64,000 nt of DNA from Methylobacterium sp. Leaf99 (GTDB taxonomy: Bacteria; Pseudomonadota; Alphaproteobacteria; Rhizobiales; Beijerinckiaceae). The stretch is taken from the NCBI RefSeq assembly GCF_001422375.1, contig NZ_LMMU01000012.1:1-64000 (forward strand), read 5' to 3'. The notes under the pieces were generated by a model. That model searched no databases. It was not told where the DNA came from and saw nothing but the letters and a program-made list of their open reading frames with translations. The position numbers and the translations under genes are program-made. Positions 51,282 through 59,230 of the stretch are shown here, one piece after another (the first letter of the stretch is position 1; every line of letters starts with the position of its first letter).

Positions 51282-53420
51282 CTAGCGCAGCCTGACCCCC
51301 AGCAGCCTCAGGGCGTTGGCCGTTACCAGGACCGTCGCCCCCGTATCGGCGAGGATGGCCGGCCATAGGCCGGTGATGCCGGCGATGGTCGTGACAAGGA
51401 ACACCGCCTTCAGGCCGAGTGCCACACCGATGTTCGTGCGGATGTTCGCCAGCGTCCTGCGGGACAGTTCCACCATCCGCGCCACGTCGGCGACGCGCCC
51501 GTGTAGCACCGCTGCATCGGCTGTCTCCAGCGCGACGTCGGTGCCGCCACCCATCGCGATGCCGACGTCTGCGGCTGCGAGCGCCGGGGCGTCGTTGATG
51601 CCGTCCCCGACCTTCGCCACGACGGCCCCGGCGGCCTGGAGCTCAAGTACGATCCGCTGCTTGTCCTCGGGCAGCAGTCCCGCCCGTGCCTCGATGCCGA
51701 GCATCCCCGCCACCGCCTGGGCCGTGCGGGCGTTGTCCCCGGTCAGCATGAGCGACCCGATGCCCTCCGCCGCGAGGCGGTCGATCCCGGCCTTGGCGTC
51801 GGACCGGGGCTCGTCGCGCATGCCCAACAGCCCGGCCAACGCCCCGTTCGCCAGCAGGGCGGCGACCGTTTTACCCTCGCCCTGCAGGGTGGAGATCCGC
51901 GCCTCCTGCTCCGCCTCGAGGGTCACGCGCGCTGCCGCCTCCCGCGGCGATCCGAGGAACAGGTCGAGGCCGCCGACATTGCCGGTGATCCCCTTGCCGC
52001 CGAGCGCCTTCGACCCGAATGCCGGAGGCATCGGTGCGCCTGCTTCCGCGGCCTTGGCAAGCACCGCCTTGGCGAGCGGATGCGAGGAGCCTGCCTCAAG
52101 CGCGGCAGCCAAGGAGAGGACCTCCCGTTCGGACCGGCCGAACGCTAGGACGTCGGTGACCACGGGCTTGCCCTCGGTCAGGGTGCCGGTCTTGTCGAAG
52201 GCCACCATGGTAACGGCGGCCAGCCGCTCCAGGACGGCGCCGCCCTTGATGAGCAGGCCCCGGCGGGCGCCGGCCGAGAGCCCGGCCGCGATGGCGGCGG
52301 GCGTCGAGATGACCAGGGCGCAGGGGCAGCCGATCAGCAGGATGGCGAGCCCCTTGTAGACCCACTCGTTCCACGAGCACCCGAACAGCAGCGGCGGCAG
52401 GATCGCGACGAGCGTGGCCACCGCGACCACGGCCGGTGTGTAGACCCGTGAGAATCGGTCGATCAGGCGCTCGGTCGGGGCCTTCGCCTCCTGGGCATCC
52501 TCCACCAGCCGCACGACCCGGGCGATGGTGTTGTCCCGCGCCGCCGCGGTCACCCGCACCCGAAGCGCGCCGTCCCCGTTCACGGTCCCGGCGAACACCG
52601 CATCGCCCGGTGCCTTGCGCCGCGGCACGCTCTCGCCGGTGACCGGCGCCTCGTCCACCGCGCTCTCCCCGTCGAGGACGGTCCCGTCCGCCGGGACCCG
52701 GTCACCCGGCCTCACCAGGACGGTCGCCCCGACCCGCAGGCTCGCCGCGGGCACCCGCTCCGTCGATCCGTCGCCCTCCAGCAGGGCCGTGTCCGGCACC
52801 AGGCCGGTGAGGCCGCGGATGCTCGCCCTGGCCCGGCCTGCGGCCACCCCTTCCAGCACCTCGCCAACCAGGAACAGGAAGACGACCGTGGCCGCTTCCT
52901 CGGTCGCCCCGATGGCGGTCGCGCCGATGGCGGCTACGGACATCAGGGTCTCGATGGAGAACGGCGTCCCGTGCCGGGCGGCCGCGACGGCACGTCGTGC
53001 AATCGGCACCAGTCCGACCGCCATCGCCGCCAAAAAGGCCCAGCGCTCCATCGCCGGCGCGGCTTGGCCGACCGCGTAAGCCAGCACCAGGGCCGCCGCG
53101 CAGGCGAACGCCAGCAGCGCCTTCGGAGACTGCCACCAGACCGGCTCAGGTCGTTCGGCATCCGACACCGCGTCGGCGGAAGTGTCGTCCGCGCCGTAGC
53201 CCAGGCTGCGGACCGTCGCCGCGATGGCCCGGGCGTCGGTGGCGGGTCCATGCCGCACCGTCAGCGTCTCGGTCGCCACCGAGACCGAGATGTCCTCGAT
53301 GCCGGGTAGGCGCCGAACGGCGTTCTCGACCTTGGCGGCGCACGAGGCGCAATCCATCCCGGACACGCGCAGGCGCGTCGGGGGGCTATCGGTTCGGTCC
53401 AAGGTCGTCGCGTCTTTCAT
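51282..53420 (-). CDS. zntA: Zn/Cd/Pb-exporting P1B-type ATPase
   Basis: 712 residues. The N-terminal HMA domain has GMDCASCAAKVENAVRRLPG. The membrane metal site is IGCPCALV; phosphorylation at DKTGTLTEGKP; the HP motif in GSSHPLAKAV; the hinge GDGINDAPALAAADVGIAMG; the last helices contain ILADTGATVLVTANALRLLG with the Asp typical of ZntA/CadA. It pumps Zn2+, Cd2+ or Pb2+ from the cytoplasm. GGAAGG upstream of the ATG. Its promoter (53447-53477) has a MerR-type 19-bp spacer and faces away from the regulator gene. Confidence 0.94.
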   Translation of the reverse strand: MKDATTLDRTDSPPTRLRVSGMDCASCAAKVENAVRRLPGIEDISVSVATETLTVRHGPATDARAIAATVRSLGYGADDTSADAVSDAERPEPVWWQSPKALLAFACAAALVLAYAVGQAAPAMERWAFLAAMAVGLVPIARRAVAAARHGTPFSIETLMSVAAIGATAIGATEEAATVVFLFLVGEVLEGVAAGRARASIRGLTGLVPDTALLEGDGSTERVPAASLRVGATVLVRPGDRVPADGTVLDGESAVDEAPVTGESVPRRKAPGDAVFAGTVNGDGALRVRVTAAARDNTIARVVRLVEDAQEAKAPTERLIDRFSRVYTPAVVAVATLVAILPPLLFGCSWNEWVYKGLAILLIGCPCALVISTPAAIAAGLSAGARRGLLIKGGAVLERLAAVTMVAFDKTGTLTEGKPVVTDVLAFGRSEREVLSLAAALEAGSSHPLAKAVLAKAAEAGAPMPPAFGSKALGGKGITGNVGGLDLFLGSPREAAARVTLEAEQEARISTLQGEGKTVAALLANGALAGLLGMRDEPRSDAKAGIDRLAAEGIGSLMLTGDNARTAQAVAGMLGIEARAGLLPEDKQRIVLELQAAGAVVAKVGDGINDAPALAAADVGIAMGGGTDVALETADAAVLHGRVADVARMVELSRRTLANIRTNIGVALGLKAVFLVTTIAGITGLWPAILADTGATVLVTANALRLLGVRLR

Positions 53421-53446
53421 GAGGTGCCTTCCGCAATTCCCCAGGC

Positions 53447-53477
53447 ACCCTACTTCCTCCAGCGACTAGAGGAGCAA
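53447..53477 (-). promoter_or_regulatory. MerR-type operator/promoter of the ATPase gene
   Basis: On the minus strand: TTGCTC, a 19-bp spacer (CTCTAGTCGCTGGAGGAAG), TAGGGT. Spacer length and inner dyad are those of MerR-controlled promoters. The same design occurs at 53925-53955. The site also carries the ribosome site of the regulator gene on the plus strand. Confidence 0.7.
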
Positions 53478-53482
53478 GCGGC

Positions 53483-53905
53483 ATGAAGTCCATCGCCATC
53501 GGGGAGTTGTCGCGCCGCGCCGCGGTGAAGGTCCCCACCATTCGGTTCTACGAGGAACGCGGATTGCTGCCGACGCCGGTGCGTACGGAGGGCAATCGCC
53601 GCACCTACGGAGAGGGCGACGTCCGGACGCTGCGGTTCATCCGGCACGCCCGCGAGCTCGGCTTCGAGATCGAGGATATCCGAACCCTTCTCGACCTGGC
53701 CGGACATCCCGACCGGCCTTGTGGGGAGGCCGACGCCATCGCCCGGAAACATCTCGCCGACATCGACGACCGGATCGCCCGGCTGACCGGCCTCCGGCGG
53801 GAGATGCAGGCCATGGTCGAGCAGTGCTCGGGCGGCGACGTCGGGGAATGCCGGATCATCGAGGTGCTGGCCGACCACGGCGAGTGTCTCAGCGACCGGC
53901 ACTGA
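53483..53905 (+). CDS. cadR: MerR-family metal regulator (CadR/ZntR/PbrR type)
   Basis: 140 residues. Winged HTH (IGELSRRAAVKVPTIRFYEE, RGLLPTPVRTEGNRRTYGEG), a dimerisation helix, and metal ligands: Cys in DRPCGEAD and two Cys in MVEQCSGGDVGECRII, matching the Cys79/Cys112/Cys119 pattern of CadR/PbrR. The end (DHGECLSDRH) adds a Cys and a His. It should untwist 19-bp-spacer promoters when Cd, Zn or Pb binds. It lies between its two probable target operators and reads toward the CDF gene. Confidence 0.92.
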   Translation: MKSIAIGELSRRAAVKVPTIRFYEERGLLPTPVRTEGNRRTYGEGDVRTLRFIRHARELGFEIEDIRTLLDLAGHPDRPCGEADAIARKHLADIDDRIARLTGLRREMQAMVEQCSGGDVGECRIIEVLADHGECLSDRH

Positions 53906-53924
53906 CCGAGGCCGAAACGGGCGC

Positions 53925-53955
53925 TTGCTCCTCTAGTGGGTAGAGGAGTTAGGCA
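53925..53955 (+). promoter_or_regulatory. MerR-type operator/promoter of the CDF gene
   Basis: TTGCTC, a 19-bp spacer, TAGGCA. Inside is a perfect dyad CTCCTCTA - GTGGG - TAGAGGAG (53928-53948). It is nearly the same sequence as the ATPase promoter and lies 33 bp before the CDF start. Confidence 0.8.
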
Positions 53956-53987
53956 TCAATGCTTGCATCCTCAGACCGGAAGCCGAG

Positions 53988-54947
53988 ATGACGGACCACC
54001 ACGACCACGCCGGACACGACCATTCCCAAGCCCACGCCGGGCACGCCCACGGCCCCGGGCACAGCCACGCACCGGCGAGCTTCGGGAAGGCGTTCGCCAT
54101 CGGCATCGCCCTCAACGTCGGCTTCGTCGTCGTGGAAGCCACCTACGGGGTGCTGGCGAACTCGATGGCCCTGCTGGCCGATGCCGGGCACAACCTCTCG
54201 GACGTCCTCGGACTGGTGGTGGCCTGGGTCGCCATGGTGCTGGCGAAGCGCGCCCCGAGCGCGCGCTACACCTACGGGATGAAGGGCTCGTCGATCCTGG
54301 CGGCCCTGTTCAACGCGGTGTTCCTGCTGGTCGCCGTCGGCGCCATCGCCTGGGAGGCGATCCAGCGCTTCGGCGAGCCAGCCCCGGTCGCCGGCAAGAC
54401 CGTGATGGTCGTGGCCGCGGTCGGCATCCTGGTGAACGGCATCACCGCCTGGCTGTTCGCCTCGGGCGCCAAGGGCGACATCAACATCAAGGGCGCCTTC
54501 CTGCACATGGCCGCCGACGCCGCCGTCTCGGCGGGCGTGGTCATCGCCGGCCTCGTCATCCTCTACACCGGGTGGACCTGGCTCGATCCCGTCGTCAGCC
54601 TCGCCATCGTGGCGGTCATCGTCTGGAGCACCTGGGGCCTCCTGCGCGACAGCCTCACGCTGTCCCTCGCCGCCGTCCCGCCGGGCATCGACCCGGCCGC
54701 CGTCCGAAGCCACCTCGAAGGACTGCCGGGCGTCACCGCCCTCCACGACCTGCACATCTGGGCGATGAGCACCACGGAGACATGCCTGACCGCCCACCTC
54801 ATCATGCCGGGCGGCCGTCCCGACGACGCCTTCCTGATGGACGCGGCAGGCGGGATCAAGAAACGGTTCGGCATCGGCCACACCACCCTGCAGGTGGAGA
54901 CGAGCGCGGACAACGCCTGCGCCCTCGCGCCCGACCACGTCGTCTGA
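53988..54947 (+). CDS. czcD: CDF-family Zn/Cd efflux protein (CzcD-like)
   Basis: 319 residues. A His-rich N-terminus (MTDHHDHAGHDHSQAHAGHA) is followed by six helices and a cytoplasmic ferredoxin-like domain. The metal sites are LLADAGHNLSDVLG (helix 2) and HMAADAAVSAGVVI (helix 5), the H/D pattern of zinc transporters. It exchanges cytoplasmic Zn2+ or Cd2+ for protons. The MerR operator upstream and the ZIP gene 4 bp downstream place it in one regulated operon. Confidence 0.93.
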   Translation: MTDHHDHAGHDHSQAHAGHAHGPGHSHAPASFGKAFAIGIALNVGFVVVEATYGVLANSMALLADAGHNLSDVLGLVVAWVAMVLAKRAPSARYTYGMKGSSILAALFNAVFLLVAVGAIAWEAIQRFGEPAPVAGKTVMVVAAVGILVNGITAWLFASGAKGDINIKGAFLHMAADAAVSAGVVIAGLVILYTGWTWLDPVVSLAIVAVIVWSTWGLLRDSLTLSLAAVPPGIDPAAVRSHLEGLPGVTALHDLHIWAMSTTETCLTAHLIMPGGRPDDAFLMDAAGGIKKRFGIGHTTLQVETSADNACALAPDHVV

Positions 54948-54951
54948 GAGC

Positions 54952-55641
54952 GTGATGCAAGCCTGGGCCTACACACTGATCCCCGCGGCGGCGGCCGTCA
55001 TCGGCGCCGCGGTCGCGGTCAACCTTCGACCCGGACCCATCCTGGTCAGCGCCATCCAGCACTTCGCGGCGGGCGTGGTCTTCGCCGCGGCGGCCGGCGA
55101 GATCCTGCCGGACCTCAAGCATGCCGGCTCGCCCTTGGCCATGCTGGCAGGCGGCGCGCTCGGCGTCGCGGCGATGCTGCTGGTGAAGACGCTGGGGAAG
55201 CGGGCGAGCGGCCCCGTCGGGCTGATGGCTGTCACGGGCATCGACATCCTCGTCGACGGGCTCGTGCTCGGCATCGCCTTCGCCGCCGGCGCCAAGGCCG
55301 GAATCCTGCTCACGGTCGCCCTCACCATCGAGGTGCTGTTCCTCGGCCTGACGGTCGCGAACGAGCTCGGGGAAGGCGGGACATCGAAGCGCAAGGTCGT
55401 CGGCATGACCGCCGGCCTCGTCGTCCTGTTGCCGCTGGGGGCGTTGCTGGGAGGGCCCGTCGCCACCCTGTCTGCGCCGATCCAGGCCGCCTTCCTCTCC
55501 TTCGGCCTGATCGCCCTGCTGTACCTCGTCACCGAGGAACTCCTGGTCGAGGCGCACGAGACCGAGGACCGTCCCTGGGTGACGGCGATGTTCTTCGCCG
55601 GCTTCCTGCTGCTGCTCATGCTCGACCAGGCCATCGCCTGA
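54952..55641 (+). CDS. ZIP-family metal transporter
   Basis: 229 residues with about eight helices. QHFAAGVVFAAAAGEILPDL (helix IV-like, His and Glu ligands) and GIDILVDGLVLGIAFAAGAK resemble GufA/ZupT-type ZIP proteins, although the second motif has Asp for the usual His. GTG 54952 or ATG 54955 may be the start. ZIP proteins normally bring metal into the cytoplasm, which is unexpected directly after an exporter gene under a metal-induced promoter. Confidence 0.8.
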   Translation: MMQAWAYTLIPAAAAVIGAAVAVNLRPGPILVSAIQHFAAGVVFAAAAGEILPDLKHAGSPLAMLAGGALGVAAMLLVKTLGKRASGPVGLMAVTGIDILVDGLVLGIAFAAGAKAGILLTVALTIEVLFLGLTVANELGEGGTSKRKVVGMTAGLVVLLPLGALLGGPVATLSAPIQAAFLSFGLIALLYLVTEELLVEAHETEDRPWVTAMFFAGFLLLLMLDQAIA

Positions 55642-55655
55642 GCGGGGGGGAATCG

Positions 55656-56405
55656 ATGGCTTCGCAAGACCCTCAGAGCCCACCGGCCGTCGACGGGGGC
55701 CACATCGTGCTCGTCGAGGACGACGACGGCCTGCGCATGCTCGTCACGCGTCTCCTCGGGGAAAGCGGCTACCGCGTCACCGGCTGCAGGAATGCCATCG
55801 AGTTCTGGCGGCACCTGCCTGCCGGTGGCGTCGACCTCGTCCTGCTCGACGTGATGCTGCCCGGAACCTCAGGTCTCGACCTGCTCCGGGCGTTGCGGGC
55901 CAGGAGCACGGTACCGGTGATCATGGTCAGCGCCAGAAACGAGGAGGCAGACCGGGTGCTCGGGCTCGAACTCGGCGCCGACGACTACGTCGCCAAGCCG
56001 TTCGGCCGTCCCGAACTCCTGGCCCGGGTCCGTGCCGTGCTCCGCCGCGCCTCCATGGCAGCGTTGTCGCCCTCGAACCCGGCATCGGAGGTCCTCACGT
56101 TCTCGGGGTGGGGGCTCGACATGCGCAGCCGGTCGCTCGTCGATCCAGAGGGGGCGGCCGTCGACCTGTCCGGCGCCGAGTACGACCTCCTTCTCGTCTT
56201 CCTCGAACACCCGGGGCGCGTGCTCGGCCGGGAGACGATCCTCGAACTGTCCCGTGCCAGGCTCGGGTCGCCTACGGACCGAAGTGTCGATACCCTGGTG
56301 AGCCGCCTTAGACGTAAGCTCGAACCGCCCGAGGGCCTGCCCCCGGTCATCAAGACCGTGCGCGGAGCCGGCTACATGCTCGCCTCGAAGGTCGAGCACG
56401 CGTGA
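55656..56405 (+). CDS. OmpR-family response regulator
   Basis: 249 residues. Receiver domain with acidic pocket IVLVEDDDGLRMLVTRLL, phospho-Asp in LVLLDVMLPGTSGLDLL, and Lys in DDYVAKPFGRPELLARV. C-terminal winged helix (DLSGAEYDLLLVFLEHPGRV, SVDTLVSRLRRKLEPPEGLP). It overlaps the kinase gene (GTGA). By position it should control metal genes here, as CzcR does, but the target is not shown. Confidence 0.92.
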   Translation: MASQDPQSPPAVDGGHIVLVEDDDGLRMLVTRLLGESGYRVTGCRNAIEFWRHLPAGGVDLVLLDVMLPGTSGLDLLRALRARSTVPVIMVSARNEEADRVLGLELGADDYVAKPFGRPELLARVRAVLRRASMAALSPSNPASEVLTFSGWGLDMRSRSLVDPEGAAVDLSGAEYDLLLVFLEHPGRVLGRETILELSRARLGSPTDRSVDTLVSRLRRKLEPPEGLPPVIKTVRGAGYMLASKVEHA

Positions 56406-57730
56406 GGCGCCTCGCACCCTTGGCCCGCAGCCTCGAAGCCCGCACGGTCGCCGTCCTGCTCCTCGCCATCCTCGCCGTCCACGGCGGGGCCCTGCTTCTC
56501 TATCGGCAATCCGCGACCGCCGCGGCGGACGATGCGTTCGCGCGACAGGTCGCCAACCAGCTTACCCTGGCGCGCGAGGCGGTGCTCCGACGCCCCCGGA
56601 CCGAGCGCGACGCGGAGGCGAAGGCCCTGTCGTCCGCGCATTTCGAGTTGGGGTGGTCCGCGACCTCGCCCCTGCGCCAGGACGAGGCCGGCGATCCGGC
56701 GATGTGGTCGCTCAGGTCCCGGATGATCGCATCCGAGCCGAGCCTCGGGCCCGGTCTCGCACTGGCGATGGACGGCGGGGACGAGGTCCTTCACCAGGAC
56801 GACCTCGGCGGCGCGCTCGCCCTGGCCGACGGAAGCTTCCTGACCTTCCGCTCGGCGCACGCGCCCGGCCTCGCCAGGCTTGGATCGTGGGCCTACCTCG
56901 CCACCGCGATGGCCATCCTCGTCGGCGTCGCGGCCGTCATCCTGATGCACCGGATCGCGGGACCGCTGCGCGACCTCACCCGAGCCACGGGGGAGATCGG
57001 GCACGGCAAGGTCGTTCCTGTGCGGGAAGCCGGCCCGGACGAGACCCGAGGGATCGCCCGGGCCCTCAACGCGATGCAGGACCGCATCCATCGGCTGGTG
57101 ATGGAGCGGACCCAAGCCCTGGCGGCCGTCTCGCACGACCTGCGCACCCCCATCGCGCGGCTACGCCTGCGCCTCGACGGCCTGCCCGAGGGCGACGAGA
57201 CCTGGGCGATGGGCTCTGACCTCGACGACATGCAGGCCATGGTCGATTCGACCCTGGCGTACCTCAGGGGCGACGCCGATCCCGAACCGCGCCAGGTCAC
57301 GAACGTCGCGAGCGTCCTCATGAGCATCGCCGACGCGTCCTCGGACGCGGGCCGCGACGTTTCCTATGCGGGGCCCGGTCGCGCCCTCGCGACGGTGCGC
57401 CCGGTGGCCCTGAGACGCGCGCTCGACAACGTCGTCGACAACGCCGTGCGTTACGGGACCCGCGCCCGCATCTCGCTCGCGGTGGAGCCGGAGGAACTGC
57501 TGCTCTCCATCGAGGACGACGGTCCCGGCATCGCGCCCGACGAGGTCTCCCGCGCCTTCGAGCCGTTCACCCGCCTGGAAGCGTCGCGGAACCGAAACAC
57601 CGGCGGCACCGGCCTCGGCCTGACCATCGCGCGTCGGAGCGTCGAGGCGGAGCGCGGGGACATCGTCCTATCCAGTCGCCCGGAAGGCGGCCTGCGGGTG
57701 CTGATCTCCCTGCCGCGCGCCGGTCGCTGA
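56402..57730 (+). CDS. Sensor histidine kinase
   Basis: 442 residues. First membrane helix at 14-33 (VAVLLLAILAVHGGALLLYR), periplasmic sensor 34-160, second helix (GSWAYLATAMAILVGVAAVI), HAMP, phospho-His in LAAVSHDLRTPIARLRLRLD, then ATP-binding motifs NVVDNAVRYG, DDGPGIAPDE and GGTGLGLTIARR. It probably senses periplasmic metal, since all neighbours handle metals. No Cys/His cluster is evident in the sensor part. Confidence 0.92.
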   Translation: MRRLAPLARSLEARTVAVLLLAILAVHGGALLLYRQSATAAADDAFARQVANQLTLAREAVLRRPRTERDAEAKALSSAHFELGWSATSPLRQDEAGDPAMWSLRSRMIASEPSLGPGLALAMDGGDEVLHQDDLGGALALADGSFLTFRSAHAPGLARLGSWAYLATAMAILVGVAAVILMHRIAGPLRDLTRATGEIGHGKVVPVREAGPDETRGIARALNAMQDRIHRLVMERTQALAAVSHDLRTPIARLRLRLDGLPEGDETWAMGSDLDDMQAMVDSTLAYLRGDADPEPRQVTNVASVLMSIADASSDAGRDVSYAGPGRALATVRPVALRRALDNVVDNAVRYGTRARISLAVEPEELLLSIEDDGPGIAPDEVSRAFEPFTRLEASRNRNTGGTGLGLTIARRSVEAERGDIVLSSRPEGGLRVLISLPRAGR

Positions 57731-57789
57731 CACACTTCGTCACGAACCGGGCGTCCGGGTGTCAAACAGGGTCGCTATCTCAGGTGTCG

Positions 57790-57808
57790 AGGCGGCCGCA
57801 GCGGCCGC
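57790..57808. promoter_or_regulatory. 19-bp perfect palindrome before a His-rich gene
   Basis: GGCGGCCGC-A-GCGGCCGCC. It lies 22 nt before the ATG at 57830, just upstream of its ribosome site. It could be an operator or an RNA hairpin in the leader. Confidence 0.4.
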
Positions 57809-57829
57809 CGAGCCCTGGAGACCATCATC

Positions 57830-58087
57830 ATGAAGCGTACCGTCGCCGCCCTTCTCGCCGCTGGCCTGCTGGCGAGCCTCTGGGCTCCCGCCCTCGCCGC
57901 CGAGGACGGGCATGGGAACGCGAACAATCCCGAGCGCTCCGTCCCGAACACCGGCGGCGTCGCGGGTGGCCCGGCCCATCGCGACGACCCGCGCAAGAGC
58001 GAGGCCCGCGAGGTCGGCAAGGACGGCAAGCCGATCCATTCCGACAAGGATGGGCATGCCCACGGTCACTCCCACGACAAGAAGTGA
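57830..58087 (+). CDS. Small exported His-rich protein 1
   Basis: 85 residues: a signal peptide (LLAAGLLASLWAPALAAEDG), then a polar chain with EDGHGNANN, GGPAHRDDPRKSEARE and a C-terminal metal-binding tail (HSDKDGHAHGHSHDKK). Probably a periplasmic zinc or cadmium chelator or chaperone. CTGGAG site 12 nt upstream. No named family. Confidence 0.75.
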   Translation: MKRTVAALLAAGLLASLWAPALAAEDGHGNANNPERSVPNTGGVAGGPAHRDDPRKSEAREVGKDGKPIHSDKDGHAHGHSHDKK

Positions 58088-58127
58088 GCGGACGTCGCCG
58101 ACCTCGGGCGGCCGGGAGGATGCACCG

Positions 58128-58202
58128 ATGCGTATGCTTCCCCTCCTGGTCGCCTTCGCCTTCCTTGCCGTCGGCATCGGCTACGCCCTGGCGGGGGGAT
58201 GA
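58128..58202 (+). CDS. 24-aa single-helix membrane peptide
   Basis: ATG 58128 follows GGGAGGA at 9 nt. The peptide MRMLPLLVAFAFLAVGIGYA then LAGG is one hydrophobic helix ending in TGA. The strong ribosome site and clean helix argue for a real micro-protein. It might bind a neighbouring transporter, as small peptides do for RND pumps and P-type ATPases (inference). Confidence 0.5.
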   Translation: MRMLPLLVAFAFLAVGIGYALAGG

Positions 58203-58432
58203 CCTGTCCGCTCCCGCCCGACACCTTCATGGGACCGTCGTGCCCCCCTCGGTCCCGTGAACCGCCCGCCTCGGCCCCGTGCCGGGGCGGGCACCCCGCG
58301 ATCCCCCCGGGCTTACACGGTCGATGCGGGCCGGCTGCACGGTCATGCCGCGTTCCGCATGCCGGGGCGCCATCGAGGATCATCGCCCAAGCAAGCATCG
58401 CGGACGATCCGGCGACGCACGAATGCCCATTG

Positions 58433-58466
58433 CCGAATATTCCCGGGTTCCACCGGGAATATTCGG
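58433..58466. promoter_or_regulatory. Perfect 14-bp inverted repeat upstream of His-rich gene 2
   Basis: CCGAATATTCCCGG, 6-nt GTTCCA, then the exact complement. It ends 56 nt before ATG 58523. It is one of the longest perfect palindromes in the window. It could be an operator for the two-component regulator or a terminator of the preceding transcript; no T-run follows. Confidence 0.55.
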
Positions 58467-58522
58467 ATCGGTTTCCCCTATCGGTACGTTCCTGCGTCGT
58501 AATCGATAGAGGGGACCTCAAC

Positions 58523-58780
58523 ATGAAGACCAAGTTCGCAGCCATCGCCGCCATCGTCTCCCTGGCCCTTTCGCCGGTCGCGGCCCTGGCCCAGCATATC
58601 GACGTCGGCCCGGGCGGCGTGGGCGTCCACGGCGACAGCCACGGCGAGCGCCATGGCGAGGGTCACCGGGATCGCCACGACGACCACCATGAGGTCGTTC
58701 GCGAGCATCACCACCATGACGACCACCATGACGATCATCATGGCGGCGAGCGTCGCACGACGATCATCGAACGTAACTGA
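58523..58780 (+). CDS. Small exported His-rich protein 2
   Basis: 85 residues: a signal peptide (KFAAIAAIVSLALSPVAALA), then HIDVGPGGVGVHGDSHGERH and a His/Asp stretch (REHHHHDDHHDDHHGGERR). Strong potential for Zn, Ni or Co binding in the periplasm. GAGGGG site upstream. Different signal peptide and spacing from protein 1, so not a recent copy. Confidence 0.78.
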   Translation: MKTKFAAIAAIVSLALSPVAALAQHIDVGPGGVGVHGDSHGERHGEGHRDRHDDHHEVVREHHHHDDHHDDHHGGERRTTIIERN

Positions 58781-58872
58781 GCCCTTGCGGTCCGGGACCT
58801 TGTGAACCGCTATCACGGGGTCCCGGATCTCCATCCGCATTTCGATGAACGGGGGTTTCAGGGTCCGTTCAA

Positions 58873-58910
58873 CTCAAGGGGCCCATCCTGTCGCCATACC
58901 CCCTTGAGGA
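58873..58910 (+). promoter_or_regulatory. Leader hairpin that can hide a ribosome site
   Basis: CTCAAGGGG (58873-58881) pairs perfectly with CCCCTTGAG (58900-58908). The right arm covers the GAGGA ribosome site (58906-58910) of the gene at 58918, so folding would block its translation. Confidence 0.45.
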
Positions 58911-58917
58911 ACGAGCC

Positions 58918-59166
58918 ATGCGAGTTCGCATTCCGGCCCTGGTCGCCGTCAGCCTGATCCTGGCGCCGGCCGCCGCGTCCGCCCAATACTACGGCGGCGA
59001 CTTCGACCGGCGCGGCGACGTCCACGTCGACCGGTACCACCATGGCGACCACGACGACGTCGTCATCCACCGTCCGCATCGGGATTACGGCGACCGGGCG
59101 TTTTACGGGGAACGTCGGTTCTACGGCGAGCGCAGGCACCACCATCACCATCACGACGATGACTAG
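58918..59166 (+). CDS. Small exported His-rich protein 3
   Basis: 82 residues: a signal peptide (IPALVAVSLILAPAAASAQY), then Tyr/Arg/Asp/His sequence (VHVDRYHHGDHDDVVIHRPH) and a final hexa-His (RRHHHHHHDDD). A GAGGA site 8 nt upstream lies in a hairpin. Likely a periplasmic metal binder. Confidence 0.78.
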   Translation: MRVRIPALVAVSLILAPAAASAQYYGGDFDRRGDVHVDRYHHGDHDDVVIHRPHRDYGDRAFYGERRFYGERRHHHHHHDDD

Positions 59167-59230
59167 GCTCGGCCCTCGTCTTCGGCCATCCGGCATGTAC
59201 GGGCGGCCCTGAATCGTTCATAAGGCGACC

